A stretch of 64,000 bases of DNA from Streptomyces virginiae (GCF_000720455.1 NZ_JOAK01000001.1:62001-126000), one strand, 5' to 3'; counted from the stretch's first letter, positions 32,796 to 41,579 are shown. Program-made: numbers and translations. The notes: generated by a model from the letters alone, not told the origin.

Positions 32796-33842
32796 TCATA
32801 CGGTGAGCATCACGCCCCCGTACGAGACGCCGGCGACGACCACCCACGCGCCGAGCCCCAGCGCCGCCGCTCGCCCCCCGGTCCGCGCCAGCGTCGGAAG
32901 GTGCACCGCGCTCCCCAGGCCGAACAGGGCCGCCGCCAGCAGTGCCTCCTGCGCGGTGTGCGCCCACTCCAGCGCTACGTCGGGCAGCACGCCGGTGGCG
33001 CGCAGCGCGGCCGCGGCCAGGAATCCGGCCACGAACAGCGGCACGGGGGCCGGCCGGCGCCCCGAGGGGGTGCGCACCCCGCGCCGCCGGGCCCGTACCG
33101 AGAAGGCGACCGCCGCCACCAGCGGAGCGAGCAGGGCCACCCGCATCAGCTTGACCAGCACGGCCTCGCCGAGGGCGTCCGGGCCCGCGGTCTGCGCGGT
33201 CGCCACCACCTGGCCGACGTCGTGGACACCGGCGCCGACCCAGCGTCCGAAGGCTAGATCGGAGAGCGCCAACGGGTCCTGGAGGAGGGGGAGTACGGCG
33301 ATGGCGAGGGTCCCGCAGAGGGTGACCAGTGCCACCGAGGCGGCGACGTCCTCCTCGTCGCTGCCCGAGACCTCGCTCACCGCGCCGATCGCCGAGGCCC
33401 CGCAGATCGAGTACCCGGTGGCGATCAGCAGTGGCTGATCACCCGGAAGCCCGAGCCGGCGGCCCAGCCAGAGGGTGCCGAAGAAGGTGGCCGCGACCAC
33501 CCCGACCACCATGGCCACCGTGGTCCAGCCCAGCCGGAGCACCTGGTCCAGCCCCAGGCCGAGGCCCAGCAGGACGATGCCGATCCGCATGAGCCGCCGG
33601 CCGGCCAGGGAGAGACCGGCCCGCGCGGCCCCTCGCACGAAGGTCCGCGGCCCCGGGACGTGCGCGACCGCGATGCCCAGCACCACCGACGCGGTCAGCA
33701 TCGGTACGGCCGGCACGAGGTGGTGGACGCACCAGGCGACCAGGGCTCCGCCCGCGGCCAGCGCCAACCCGGGCCAGGGAGTGGATGTTTCACGTGAAAC
33801 ATGCCGAACCGCCATGCCCTGTGGGCGGTGGAGGAGTGCCAT
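32796..33842 (-). CDS. YeiH/PSE family putative sulfate or sulfite exporter
   Basis: A 348-residue integral membrane protein of the UPF0324 (putative sulfate exporter) family with about 10 spans. Family marks are VPAVPMLTASVVLGIAVAHV, LMRIGIVLLGLGLGLDQVLRLG, YSICGASAIGAVSEVSGSDEEDVAASVALVTLCGTLAIAVLPLL and GRWVGAGVHDVGQVVATA. The start ATG at 33842 shares one base with the cysteine dioxygenase stop, so the two are translationally coupled, consistent with export of sulfite or sulfate derived from cysteine. A parS site at 33787-33800 is read as VSRET near residue 16, just before the first span. A start at the second Met (about residue 10) is possible. Confidence 0.9.
   Translation of the reverse strand: MALLHRPQGMAVRHVSRETSTPWPGLALAAGGALVAWCVHHLVPAVPMLTASVVLGIAVAHVPGPRTFVRGAARAGLSLAGRRLMRIGIVLLGLGLGLDQVLRLGWTTVAMVVGVVAATFFGTLWLGRRLGLPGDQPLLIATGYSICGASAIGAVSEVSGSDEEDVAASVALVTLCGTLAIAVLPLLQDPLALSDLAFGRWVGAGVHDVGQVVATAQTAGPDALGEAVLVKLMRVALLAPLVAAVAFSVRARRRGVRTPSGRRPAPVPLFVAGFLAAAALRATGVLPDVALEWAHTAQEALLAAALFGLGSAVHLPTLARTGGRAAALGLGAWVVVAGVSYGGVMLTV
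33787..33800. promoter_or_regulatory. parS site in the 5' codons of the exporter gene
   Basis: Perfect GTTTCACGTGAAAC, palindrome extending to ATGTTTCACGTGAAACAT. Encodes HVSRET in the N-terminal tail ahead of the first membrane span. Confidence 0.95.
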
Positions 33843-34390
33843 CAGTCGACGGGGAGCTTGTAGACGCGACGGATGCTGGTGCCCAGCCGGGACACGTCGG
33901 CGCCGTACACGTGCACCGATATCGCCTTTGTGGAACAGGAGTTGCGGACCTTGTGGATGTCCCCGGGCGGCGCGAAACCGCAGACCTCGCCCTGGGCGTT
34001 GACCACGTCCTCCGTCGCCACCAGACGGGCGGGACCGGCACCGGGCGCGAGCCGGAAGCGGCGTTCGCTCTCCTCGCCCTGGTGCACTCCGGCCACGCAC
34101 CACGAGACGTGGTCGTGGATGCACGTCTCCTGTCCGGGCAGCCACACCAGTGCCACCACGGAGAAACTGCCGTCGGACTCCGCGTGCAGGATGTGCTGCC
34201 GGTAGCGCTCCGGGTCGCCCTCCTGCTGCGTCGGCGTCAGCAGGTCGGGCGCCCCCAGATGCGGGGCGAGCCGTTCGCCCACCAAGTAGGCGGTGAGGTC
34301 GGGAGCCAGTCCCCGCTCCACGACCGTGCGGATCTCACTGACGAGGGCGGCCATCCTCGTGGTGGTACGGGCCGGTGTGGTGGTGGTCAT
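33842..34390 (-). CDS. Cysteine dioxygenase family protein
   Basis: A 182-residue cupin. Iron ligands appear as the HxH in ETCIHDHVSWCVAGVHQGEE and a third His in PPGDIHKVRNSC; these match bacterial cysteine dioxygenases, which oxidise cysteine to cysteine sulfinate with O2. ATG at 34390 (TTTTPARTTT) is preferred; a longer frame to 34426 lacks a ribosome site. Coupled by a 1-bp overlap to the exporter gene, and preceded, in the same direction, by a LysR gene that may regulate it. Sulfinate breakdown yields sulfite, which fits the exporter. Confidence 0.88.
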   Translation of the reverse strand: MTTTTPARTTTRMAALVSEIRTVVERGLAPDLTAYLVGERLAPHLGAPDLLTPTQQEGDPERYRQHILHAESDGSFSVVALVWLPGQETCIHDHVSWCVAGVHQGEESERRFRLAPGAGPARLVATEDVVNAQGEVCGFAPPGDIHKVRNSCSTKAISVHVYGADVSRLGTSIRRVYKLPVD

Positions 34391-34469
34391 ACGGGCAGCG
34401 TGCGGGCGTCGCTCCATCGCGTCCAACGACAGTTGTGACGGGAAATCCCAAGCAGCGCTTATGGATCGG

Positions 34470-35375
34470 TCAGCAGCCGACCCGGTTCGCGGCCACCTGC
34501 TTCAGCGCGTTCAGCACCACGGCCGTCGCCGGGATCCGGAGATGGTCCCGGTAGACGTACGCGGCGATGTGCCGGCGCGCGGCAGGCTGGAGCGCCCGTC
34601 CGCAGACCCGGCTCAGTGAGAGCGAGGGGAGGACCAGCGCGGGCATCATCGCCACGCCAAGGCCCTGTGCCACCAGGCTCTGCACCACCAGGTTGTCGTC
34701 GGTGGCGAAGCGGATGTCGGGCACGAAGCCCAGCTCGGCGCACTCGTGCAGCAGGTTCGCCCGGCAGCGCGGGCAGCCCGCGATCCACCGCTCCTCGGCG
34801 AGGTCGGCCAGGTGCACGGCGCGGCGCCGGGCCAGCGGATGCCCCGTCGGCAGCAGCACCGTCAGCTGGTCCTCCAGCAACCTGACCTCGGCGACCTCTT
34901 CGGGTATCTCCTCGTGCAGGCCGGGATAGGTGAAGGCCAGCGTGATGTCGCACTCGCCCCGCTCCAGCCGGCGCAGCGACTCCGGGGGCTCCCCCTCCAG
35001 CAGTTCCACCTGTACGCCGGGATGGTCCTTGGCCAGGCCGCTCAGTGCTTCCGGGACGAGGGTGACGTTGGCGCTGGGGAAGCCGCACAGCCTGACGCGG
35101 CCGGTGCGCAGGCGTGCGTACGCCCGCAGCTGGGCCTCGGCGGCGGAGATGTTGCCGAGGATGGTCTCGGCGTGCCGGGAGAGGGACTCCCCGGCCTCGG
35201 TGAGCTGCATCTTGCGGCCCACGCGGGTGAACAGCGGGGTGCCGACGGCGCGTTCGAGCGCCTTCATCTGCTGGGTGATGGCGGGCTGGGTGTACCCCAG
35301 CACGCGGGCGGCCGCCGAGTAAGAACCGGAGGCGACCACCGTGTGGAACGTCCGTATGTGCCGAGAATCGAACAC
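34470..35375 (-). CDS. LysR-family transcriptional regulator
   Basis: A 301-residue LysR regulator. The HTH occupies about residues 1-62 (RHIRTFHTVVASGSYSAAARVLGYTQPAITQQMKALERAVGTPLFTRVGRKMQLTEAGE); the co-inducer domain follows (VRLCGFPSANVTLVPEALSGL, RRLERGECDITLAFTYPGLHEEIPEE, GLGVAMMPALVLPSLS). GTG at 35375 is chosen because the only earlier starts lie in the terminator of the upstream htrA gene; no ribosome site is obvious and the mRNA may be leaderless. It sits ahead of the cysteine dioxygenase gene by 79 bp and may regulate that operon in response to sulfur status. Confidence 0.88.
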   Translation of the reverse strand: MFDSRHIRTFHTVVASGSYSAAARVLGYTQPAITQQMKALERAVGTPLFTRVGRKMQLTEAGESLSRHAETILGNISAAEAQLRAYARLRTGRVRLCGFPSANVTLVPEALSGLAKDHPGVQVELLEGEPPESLRRLERGECDITLAFTYPGLHEEIPEEVAEVRLLEDQLTVLLPTGHPLARRRAVHLADLAEERWIAGCPRCRANLLHECAELGFVPDIRFATDDNLVVQSLVAQGLGVAMMPALVLPSLSLSRVCGRALQPAARRHIAAYVYRDHLRIPATAVVLNALKQVAANRVGC

Positions 35376-35398
35376 CAGCGAAGCATAAGCGGACGTTG

Positions 35399-35434
35399 GA
35401 GGGGCCGTGGGCGGAATCCCGCCCACGGCCCCTC
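35399..35434 (-). terminator. Terminator of the HtrA protease gene
   Basis: Perfect 16-bp stem GAGGGGCCGTGGGCGG / CCGCCCACGGCCCCTC with an AATC loop, 30 bases past the leftward protease stop. Confidence 0.9.
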
Positions 35435-35464
35435 GTCACCGGGCCACTGCCGTGGCCGGTGGTG

Positions 35465-37033
35465 CTACTTGTCGCCGACCCGCGAGCCGAGGGTGATGTC
35501 GACGGTGGTCGGCTTGCCGTCGCGCAGGTAGGTCAGCTTCACCGTGTCGCCGGGCTTGTACGTCCAGATCATGCTGATCAGGGTCGGGCCGCTGTCCACC
35601 GGCTTGCCGCCGAAGTCCGTGATGATGTCGCCCGGCTTGAGGCCCGCCTTGCCGGCCGGCCCGTTGGGGTCGACGAGCTCGTTGGCGGCCGCGCCCTGGT
35701 CGGAGATCTTCGCGCCCTCGGCCTTGGCCTGGAGGTCCACGGAGACCGAGATCACCGGGTAGACCGGCTTGCCCGTCTTGATCAACGATTCGGCCACGTT
35801 CTTGGCCTGGTTGATCGGGATGGCGAAGCCGAGGCCGATGGAGCCAGCCTGACCGCCGCCGAAACCGCCGTTCCCGGCCGACTGGATCGCGGAGTTGATG
35901 CCGATGACCGCGCCGCGGCCGTCGAGAAGCGGTCCGCCGGAGTTGCCCGGGTTGATCGAGGCGTCCGTCTGGAGCGCGCTCATGTACGAGTTCTTGCTGC
36001 CGGTGCCGTCACCGGAAGCGACCGGGCGGTTCTTGGCGCTGACGATGCCGGTGGTGACCGTGTTGGACAGGCCGAACGGTGCGCCGATCGCGATCGTGGC
36101 GTCGCCGACCGCGACCTTGTCGGAGTCGCCGAGCGCCAGCGGCTTGAGGCCCGCAGGCGGGTTCTTCAGCTTGAGCACGGCGACGTCGTAACCCTGGGCT
36201 CGGCCGACCACCTCGGCGTCGTACCGCTTGCCGTCGGAGAAGGTCGCGAAGAGCTTGCCGCCGTTCGCGGCGGAGGCCACCACGTGGTTGTTGGTGAGGA
36301 TGTGGCCCTGCTGGTCGTAGACGAACCCGGTGCCGGTGCCGCCCTCGCCGTCGCCGGCCGAGGCCTCGATGGTGACCACGCTGGGCAGGGCGCCCGCGGC
36401 GAGTCCGGCGATCGAGCCGGCCTCGCGCTTGAGGTCCTTCGGGGTGTTGGTCGCGCTGATGGTGGTCGAGCCGCTGCCGTTGTTGCTGCGCTCGGCGGCC
36501 CAGTAGCCCACGCTGCCGCCGATGCCACCCGCGACGAGGGCCGCCACGAGCACGGCCGCGATCATGCCGCCCTTGCCCTTGGACTTGGGCCCGGGGGCGC
36601 CGTCGGCGGTCGGGTGAGCGCCCCACACGGGGCCACCGCCCGCGCCGCCGGCGCCGTACGCCGGCACAGTGGGCGGCGGGGGCGGCCAGCTCTCGGCGCC
36701 GTGCGCGGCCGGGGCGGGAGCCTGGCCATAGGCCTGGCCGTAAGCGGGGTCCTGGCCGTAGCCCGGCGCCTGCGCCGCGGGCACCGGCGGGATCTGCTGG
36801 GTCGGCTCGCTGCCCGGCGCGGGCGTCGGCGGAAGCTGCTGGGTCACCTGCTCACCAGCGGCGGGCGCCGCGGCGGGTGCGGCAGGCGGGGCGGCCGGGG
36901 CGGCGTCCTGCGGGGCGTGGTCCGGCCGCGGAGCGGGCCCGGGGGCCGCCGCCGTCTCGGAGCCCTGAGCAGGGGTTACGGACGGGGCCGCGGGGGGTGT
37001 GGGGGCCGCGGTGCCCTCGTTCTCGGTGCTCAC
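35465..37033 (-). CDS. HtrA/DegP-type membrane-anchored serine protease with PDZ domain
   Basis: A 522-residue S1C protease/chaperone. The first ~155 residues are a Pro/Ala/Gln-rich cytosolic tail with repeats (YGQDPAYGQAYGQAP, TQQIPPVP), followed by one transmembrane span (about 158-180). The extracellular catalytic domain has His in ILTNNHVVASA, Asp in GYDVAVLKLKN and Ser in INPGNSGGPLLDG. A C-terminal PDZ domain (about 425-515; PGDIITDFGGKPVDSGPTLISMIW) binds substrates. Such proteins degrade misfolded exported proteins and are often controlled by envelope-stress systems. GTG start after GGAGAG. Monocistronic. Confidence 0.94.
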   Translation of the reverse strand: MSTENEGTAAPTPPAAPSVTPAQGSETAAAPGPAPRPDHAPQDAAPAAPPAAPAAAPAAGEQVTQQLPPTPAPGSEPTQQIPPVPAAQAPGYGQDPAYGQAYGQAPAPAAHGAESWPPPPPTVPAYGAGGAGGGPVWGAHPTADGAPGPKSKGKGGMIAAVLVAALVAGGIGGSVGYWAAERSNNGSGSTTISATNTPKDLKREAGSIAGLAAGALPSVVTIEASAGDGEGGTGTGFVYDQQGHILTNNHVVASAANGGKLFATFSDGKRYDAEVVGRAQGYDVAVLKLKNPPAGLKPLALGDSDKVAVGDATIAIGAPFGLSNTVTTGIVSAKNRPVASGDGTGSKNSYMSALQTDASINPGNSGGPLLDGRGAVIGINSAIQSAGNGGFGGGQAGSIGLGFAIPINQAKNVAESLIKTGKPVYPVISVSVDLQAKAEGAKISDQGAAANELVDPNGPAGKAGLKPGDIITDFGGKPVDSGPTLISMIWTYKPGDTVKLTYLRDGKPTTVDITLGSRVGDK

Positions 37034-37185
37034 AGCTCTCTCTCCTCGTCACACACAGCTGCAGAATCTGGCGATATCGATCCGGCTGAACGTTCGACGT
37101 GCCGTACAAGTTCCAGGGCAAAGCCTTTCCCATGCCCCGTCAGAGCACTGTAAGCCGGACCTGTGCATCTCCCCCCATTCTTTAT

Positions 37186-37201
37186 GTCCGACATTTCGGA
37201 C
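37186..37201. promoter_or_regulatory. Perfect 6-bp inverted repeat between htrA and gdpd
   Basis: GTCCGA-CATT-TCGGAC in the 224-bp gap between the divergent genes, in a locally AT-rich stretch (CATTCTTTATG). Candidate operator or promoter element for either gene. Confidence 0.45.
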
Positions 37202-37257
37202 GCACTCGCAGGGCCGGACCTCGACCGCCGGGGGGCTGACGGTGGCACCATGACCCG

Positions 37258-38058
37258 GTGACCCACGCAATGCCGCGCACCATCCAGGTCGTCGCCCACC
37301 GCGGCGCTTCGGAGGACGCCCCCGAGCACACCCTGGCCGCCTACCGCAAGGCCATCGAGGACGGCGCGGACGCCCTCGAATGCGACGTCCGGCTCACCGC
37401 CGACGGCCATCTGGTCCTGGTCCACGACCGCCGGGTGAACCGCACCTCGAACGGCCGCGGCGCCGTCTCCGCCCTGGAGCTGGCCGATCTCGCCGCCCTC
37501 GACTTCGGCTCCTGGAAGGACCGCGAGGAGTCCCCCGACTGGGACGGCGACCCCGAGCGTACCTCCGTCCTCACCCTGGAGCGCCTGCTGGAGCTGGTCG
37601 CGGACGCCGGACGGCCGGTACAGCTCGCGATCGAGACGAAGCACCCGACCCGCTGGGCCGGACAGGTGGAGGAGCGCCTCCTGTTCCTCCTCAAGCGCTT
37701 CGGCCTGGACGCCCCGCCGCCCGGCGGACCCCACCCGGTCCGGGTCATGAGCTTCTCCGCACGCTCCCTGCACCGGGTGCGGGCCGCCGCACCGACGGTC
37801 CCGACCGTGTACCTCATGCAGTTCATCTCGCCCCGGATGCGCGACGGGCGGCTCCCTGCCGGGGTGACCATCGCCGGCCCCGGAATGCGGATCGTCCGCA
37901 ACCATCCGGGCTTCATCCGCAAGCTTCAGGACGCCGGCCATTCCGTGCACGTATGGACAGTGAACGAGCCGGAAGACGTTCAGCTCTGCGCTGATATGGG
38001 TGTGGAAGCGATCATCACGAACAGACCCCGTCAAGTTCTGTCCCAACTGGGGCGCTGA
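37258..38058 (+). CDS. Glycerophosphodiester phosphodiesterase
   Basis: A 266-residue TIM-barrel enzyme that releases an alcohol and glycerol-3-phosphate from glycerophosphodiesters. It has VVAHRGASEDAPEHTLAAYRKAIEDGADALECDVRLTADGHLVLVHDRRVNRT (metal and catalytic His/Glu/Asp), LAIETKHPTRWAG, and the C-terminal HVWTVNEPEDVQLCADMGVEAIITNRP. No signal peptide, so cytosolic. GTG at 37258 is used; ATG at 37270 is the alternative. Followed by the ATPase gene after 47 bp, possibly co-transcribed. Confidence 0.93.
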   Translation: MTHAMPRTIQVVAHRGASEDAPEHTLAAYRKAIEDGADALECDVRLTADGHLVLVHDRRVNRTSNGRGAVSALELADLAALDFGSWKDREESPDWDGDPERTSVLTLERLLELVADAGRPVQLAIETKHPTRWAGQVEERLLFLLKRFGLDAPPPGGPHPVRVMSFSARSLHRVRAAAPTVPTVYLMQFISPRMRDGRLPAGVTIAGPGMRIVRNHPGFIRKLQDAGHSVHVWTVNEPEDVQLCADMGVEAIITNRPRQVLSQLGR

Positions 38059-38105
38059 CGTCCCCATTTGCGCACCCGCCACCCCCACCCCGCCCGTCAC
38101 AGGGT

Positions 38106-38744
38106 GTGCTCCGGCGCATCCGCTCCGCATTCGGCCGCGCGAATGCGTCAGAGCGGCCCCCTTCGGCGGTTTCCGGTCCAGGCCAAAGGGGCATCCAGAC
38201 CATGCGTGGGGCTAAGGAGGTTCCGGGGGTGGCGTTGGTGGTGGCACAAGAAGTGCCCACGTCGTCGTGCATGGACGTACGCCATGGTCCTGCGGGCGTG
38301 GGTGAGGCCAGGCACCGGATGCGCGAACAATTGCGTATCAGCGGGGTGGCCGAATCGGTCGTGGACGATGCCGTACTGATCCTTTCCGAACTGCTCAGCA
38401 ACGCCTGCCGACACGGCAGGCCACTGGGCGCGCGGGAAGTCGGGGACGGGGAGATACGCGCCGCATGGCGCATCGACAGGGCGGGGCGGCTGACGGTCGA
38501 GGTCACGGACGGGGGTGGGCCGACCCGGCCTGTTCCTTCCACGCCTTCGGTCACCGCACGCGGCGGCCGGGGGCTGAACATCATCAGCGCCCTGGCCCAG
38601 GACTGGGGTGTCCGGGACGGAGCGGCGGGTGAGGTCACCGTCTGGGTGATCGTCGCCTGTGGGCCCCGGCACGACGATTTCGCTACGCGCGTTGCGCCCC
38701 CGGCGATCGACTTCAGTACGGCATTCGACGATCTCGATGTCTGA
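38106..38744 (+). CDS. RsbW-like ATP-binding protein (GHKL anti-sigma/regulatory type)
   Basis: A 212-residue protein with a single HATPase_c_2 domain in its second half: ARHRMREQLRISGVAESVVDDAVLILSELLSNACRHGRPLG (N box), VEVTDGGGPTRP (G1 box) and TARGGRGLNIISALAQDWGV (G2 box). Streptomycetes carry dozens of these, some acting as anti-sigma kinases. The N-terminal ~60 residues are disordered. The GTG at 38106 could be replaced by ATG at 38202, which has AAGGGG before it. It follows the GDPD gene in the same direction. Partner unknown. Confidence 0.88.
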   Translation: MLRRIRSAFGRANASERPPSAVSGPGQRGIQTMRGAKEVPGVALVVAQEVPTSSCMDVRHGPAGVGEARHRMREQLRISGVAESVVDDAVLILSELLSNACRHGRPLGAREVGDGEIRAAWRIDRAGRLTVEVTDGGGPTRPVPSTPSVTARGGRGLNIISALAQDWGVRDGAAGEVTVWVIVACGPRHDDFATRVAPPAIDFSTAFDDLDV

Positions 38745-38981
38745 ACCCGCGGATCCGGAACCCAGGACACCCTGGCACCGGCATCCCTGACCGCACAACA
38801 GCTCAACCGACCGCACAACAGCTCAGCAGCAGCACAGCAGTACCGGTCATCCGTACAGGCGGCCGTCCGGGAGCGCACGCCGACCGTGCTCCCGGCCGCA
38901 CCCCACCGGTTCCGGCGGTACGAACGGCTAGGCTCGCGCCCAGACACGACGCCGTACCGCCGCAACCGGGAGACACGCACG

Positions 38982-39956
38982 ATGGCCAAGAAGCGCCCCG
39001 CAGCCAAGTCTGCAAAGCCGCAGCTCAACAACGGTGAAATCCCTGTTGTGGGCGCCCGCGAGCCCTGCCCCTGCGGATCCGGGCGCCGCTACAAGGCCTG
39101 CCACGGCGCAGCCGCCGCGCACGCCGTCACCGAGCACGTCCAGCGCCCCTTCGAGGGCCTGCCGGGCGAGTGCGACTGGGTGGCGCTGCGCGAGCTGGTG
39201 CCCGCGGCCACCATCCCGCTGTCGCTGAAGGGCGGCCTGCCCGAGGGCGTCCCCTCCGTCACGCTGGTGACCGTACTGCCCATGGCGTGGCCGGCGCTGC
39301 GTCGCGAGGACGGGTCCGTCCTGCTCGGCCTGCAGAACGAGACGTCCACCGGGGACCTGAGCCGCGACATGGCCGACACCCTGGAGCGGGCGCTCGTGGC
39401 GGAGCCGGGAACTCCGGTCGCTGCCCGCCGGGTCCCCGCCGAGGGTCCCCGACTTCAGGATCTCCTGGACGCCGACGGCGGTTTCGAGCCGGTTGTGCAC
39501 ACCGGCTTCGAATTCTGGATTCCGGAATCCGAGGGCGGCCAGAACGCGTCCCCGGAGATCGCCGCCTCGCTGGAGCGCGCCAACGCGGCCGCCATCCCCA
39601 CCGTCAAGCTGACCGGCGTAGACGCCGCCTACTGGTGCGAGACGCCGGACAAGAACCACCTGCGCTGGGTCATGCCGCACCCCGAGGAGAAGCTGCTCGA
39701 CGCCCTCGCGCGACTGCACGCGGCCGGCACGTCCTCGCTGGGCGAGGGCACGAAGCTCGTCGGCTCCTTCCGCGCCCACGGGCTGATGGTCCCGGTCTGG
39801 GACCTGCCGACCGGAGTGACGGCCGACGACGTCGAGAAGCCGGCGGCGGAGCTCGCCGAGCGGCTGGCCAAGGCGCTGGCCACGGATGCTCCGCTGACCA
39901 CGGAGGAGCGCAGGGCGCGCGGCGGTCTCACCAACCGCCAGGTGACCCTCAGCTGA
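38982..39956 (+). CDS. SEC-C motif protein of the DUF5926 type
   Basis: A 324-residue cytosolic protein. Near the N-terminus lies a SEC-C zinc-binding motif, [17 protein letters not shown] (about 27-43), as found at the end of SecA, here at the front. The rest ([72 protein letters not shown]) matches the actinobacterial DUF5926 group of unknown function. ATG at 38982 after CGGGAGAC. Own unit, with a strong terminator 120 bp past the stop. Confidence 0.85.
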   Translation: MAKKRPAAKSAKPQLNNGEIPVVGAREPCPCGSGRRYKACHGAAAAHAVTEHVQRPFEGLPGECDWVALRELVPAATIPLSLKGGLPEGVPSVTLVTVLPMAWPALRREDGSVLLGLQNETSTGDLSRDMADTLERALVAEPGTPVAARRVPAEGPRLQDLLDADGGFEPVVHTGFEFWIPESEGGQNASPEIAASLERANAAAIPTVKLTGVDAAYWCETPDKNHLRWVMPHPEEKLLDALARLHAAGTSSLGEGTKLVGSFRAHGLMVPVWDLPTGVTADDVEKPAAELAERLAKALATDAPLTTEERRARGGLTNRQVTLS

Positions 39957-40017
39957 CGCCGCGCGGACGCCCGGAGCCGGTGACCGGAGTCACAACTCCC
40001 GCTAATCGTCTGCAAAT

Positions 40018-40078
40018 CGGTGTCTGAATATCAGAGATCGAATTTGCGAACAGGCGATCTCTTGTTACCGTTCTTGTA
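40018..40078 (+). other. AT-rich segment with promoter-like sequence ahead of a hairpin
   Basis: Between the DUF5926 gene and the terminator lies GGTGTCTGAATATCAGAGATCG then AATTTGCGAACAGGCGATCT, unusually AT-rich for this genome and containing the dyad CTGAATATCAG (40024-40034). Directly followed by the 40079 hairpin, so a transcript starting here would be only about 60-90 nt. A small RNA or attenuated transcript is possible but not shown. Confidence 0.3.
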
Positions 40079-40118
40079 GCCCGGTCGCTGGTGCATCCCC
40101 CGTCGCCAGCGACCGGGC
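40079..40118. terminator. Terminator with U-rich tail between convergent genes
   Basis: Thirteen-bp stem GCCCGGTCGCTGG / CCAGCGACCGGGC, 14-base loop, followed by CCTTCCTTTT, one of the few classical rho-independent terminators here. Serves the DUF5926 gene and probably the convergent gene. Confidence 0.85.
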
Positions 40119-40138
40119 CCTTCCTTTTACGGCGGTTC

Positions 40139-40711
40139 TCAACCGTCACCCGGTGCCGGTGAGTTGCTCCCGGACCGCAAGAGCAGCTTCCCTTCATCAT
40201 CCGGAACTGCAAACTCCGCAACTGCGGAGTAACTCTCCGGCTCCCCGGCCGAGTCCTCCTTGGGCGTCTCGCACAGACCGGGTTCGTCACCGGCGCCGAC
40301 CGCACAGGCGATCTGCACCGTGCGCCCGGCCGGCCCCATCACCGTCAGCACGGCATCCAGCGCGCGACCACTTGTGTTCCGGTAGTAACTCCTGCCCCAC
40401 GTCCGGCCTTCGGCCACGAGAACGCACGTCTGCGCCTCCACTCCGTGGGGCGAGGACAGCTCGGGGCCGCAACGGGAATCCGTACGGGGCTGCTCCGCCG
40501 GGCCGGACTGCTCGGTCGCGGCGGGCGCCGCCGGGCGGCCGGCCGGCGCGGGGGTGGTGCGAGCGGGCTCCGAAAGGCCGAGGGTCTTGAACAGGCCGCC
40601 GCCCTTTCCGTCATCCTGACCGGCAAAATCAGGCCCGGCGATCGCGCCGGCGAGCGGGAGCGACAAGATGATCAGCACACCGGCGCCGATACCGATCAGG
40701 CGGAGATTCAT
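40139..40711 (-). CDS. Secreted or membrane-anchored protein, unknown function
   Basis: A 190-residue protein with an N-terminal hydrophobic helix (about 4-25, LIGIGAGVLIILSLPLAGAIAG), a Pro/Ala/Gln-rich spacer, and a C-terminal beta domain (about 80-175) with four Cys (SRCGPELSS, AQTCVLVAE, IACAVGAG, GLCETPKED). The Cys pattern suggests two extracellular disulfides. No known domain recognised. Separated from the prim-pol gene by 109 bp in the same direction. Confidence 0.75.
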   Translation of the reverse strand: MNLRLIGIGAGVLIILSLPLAGAIAGPDFAGQDDGKGGGLFKTLGLSEPARTTPAPAGRPAAPAATEQSGPAEQPRTDSRCGPELSSPHGVEAQTCVLVAEGRTWGRSYYRNTSGRALDAVLTVMGPAGRTVQIACAVGAGDEPGLCETPKEDSAGEPESYSAVAEFAVPDDEGKLLLRSGSNSPAPGDG

Positions 40712-40820
40712 TCGCCGAAGATAGCGATGCGGGAAAGGGGCGCGGAGATCCCCGCGCCCAATTCCCTTGGAAACTCGTCCCGCTGGCACCCGTACGAGTG
40801 ATCCTGCGGGACCTCGCAGG

Positions 40821-41579
40821 TCAGTACGCGAGCCGGCTTCCGCCGCCGGGCGCACCGCTGCTCGCCTCGACCAGCGCGTCCACGACCGCCTCGACGTCGG
40901 GCAGCCAGAGTTCGGTCCCCGAGGCCTGCGGCGCCCGTGCGCCAGGGGACTTCGGATCCGCCGGACGCGGAGGCGCCGGACGGGGTTCGCGCTCCCAGCG
41001 CACCTGGCCGCCACTGGACGCGGCGGACGGTGGCAGCAGCAGGTAGCCGCCCTCGCCGTGGAACCGCAGCGAGGAGGGAACATGGTCCTTCGCGTAGAGG
41101 AGTTCCCCGAGCCGCTCCAGCGAGTACGGCGCCACGAGCAGCGCCCACCGGGTGGGGGTGGCGACGACCGGCCCGAGGCGCATGCCCTGCGCGTCGAGTC
41201 GTACGAGGGCCCGCGCGGCCGCAGCGGCCGGGAGGCTCACCGCGCAGGGGGCGGATCCGCCGGTCGCCATCAGGACGGGCGCGGTGGGCCGGTTGGTCCA
41301 CCACCAGGCCACCATCCGGGGGTCGGTGGAGGCGGCGAGCAGACCCGGATCGAAGGGATGCGCGCCCGGGACGGCGCAGTCGGGGTCGGGGCAGGCGCAG
41401 CGCGCCCCGTCGGTACTCGACCGGCCGACGCCGGGCAGGACGGGCCACTGGAACGTGGTGGCGCAGGTGAGCGCCGCTTCGAGGAGGGAGGAAGTACCGC
41501 CGCTGTGTACCCGGTCGGGGCGTAGGGATTGAAAGCGATCGCGGAGCCGCTGGAGACGCCTTCCGAGGATCTCGCGCAT
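40821..41579 (-). CDS. Bifunctional DNA primase/polymerase-like (prim-pol) protein
   Basis: A 252-residue protein resembling the N-terminal prim-pol domain of actinobacterial plasmid replication proteins: LEAALTCATTFQWPVLPGV, then CACPDPDCAVPGAHPFDPGL (the CxC..C.xPGxHP block) and AWWWTNRPTAPVLMATGG. Where active prim-pols have a hydrophobic-Asp-x-Asp metal site it reads GGSAPCAVSLPAAAAARAL, with no acidic pair, so catalysis is doubtful. The C-terminal part (SLRFHGEGGYLLLPPS) keeps the second half of the fold. ATG at 41579 follows AAGGAACG. A stand-alone chromosomal copy, without a helicase domain. Role unknown. Confidence 0.75.
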   Translation of the reverse strand: MREILGRRLQRLRDRFQSLRPDRVHSGGTSSLLEAALTCATTFQWPVLPGVGRSSTDGARCACPDPDCAVPGAHPFDPGLLAASTDPRMVAWWWTNRPTAPVLMATGGSAPCAVSLPAAAAARALVRLDAQGMRLGPVVATPTRWALLVAPYSLERLGELLYAKDHVPSSLRFHGEGGYLLLPPSAASSGGQVRWEREPRPAPPRPADPKSPGARAPQASGTELWLPDVEAVVDALVEASSGAPGGGSRLAY

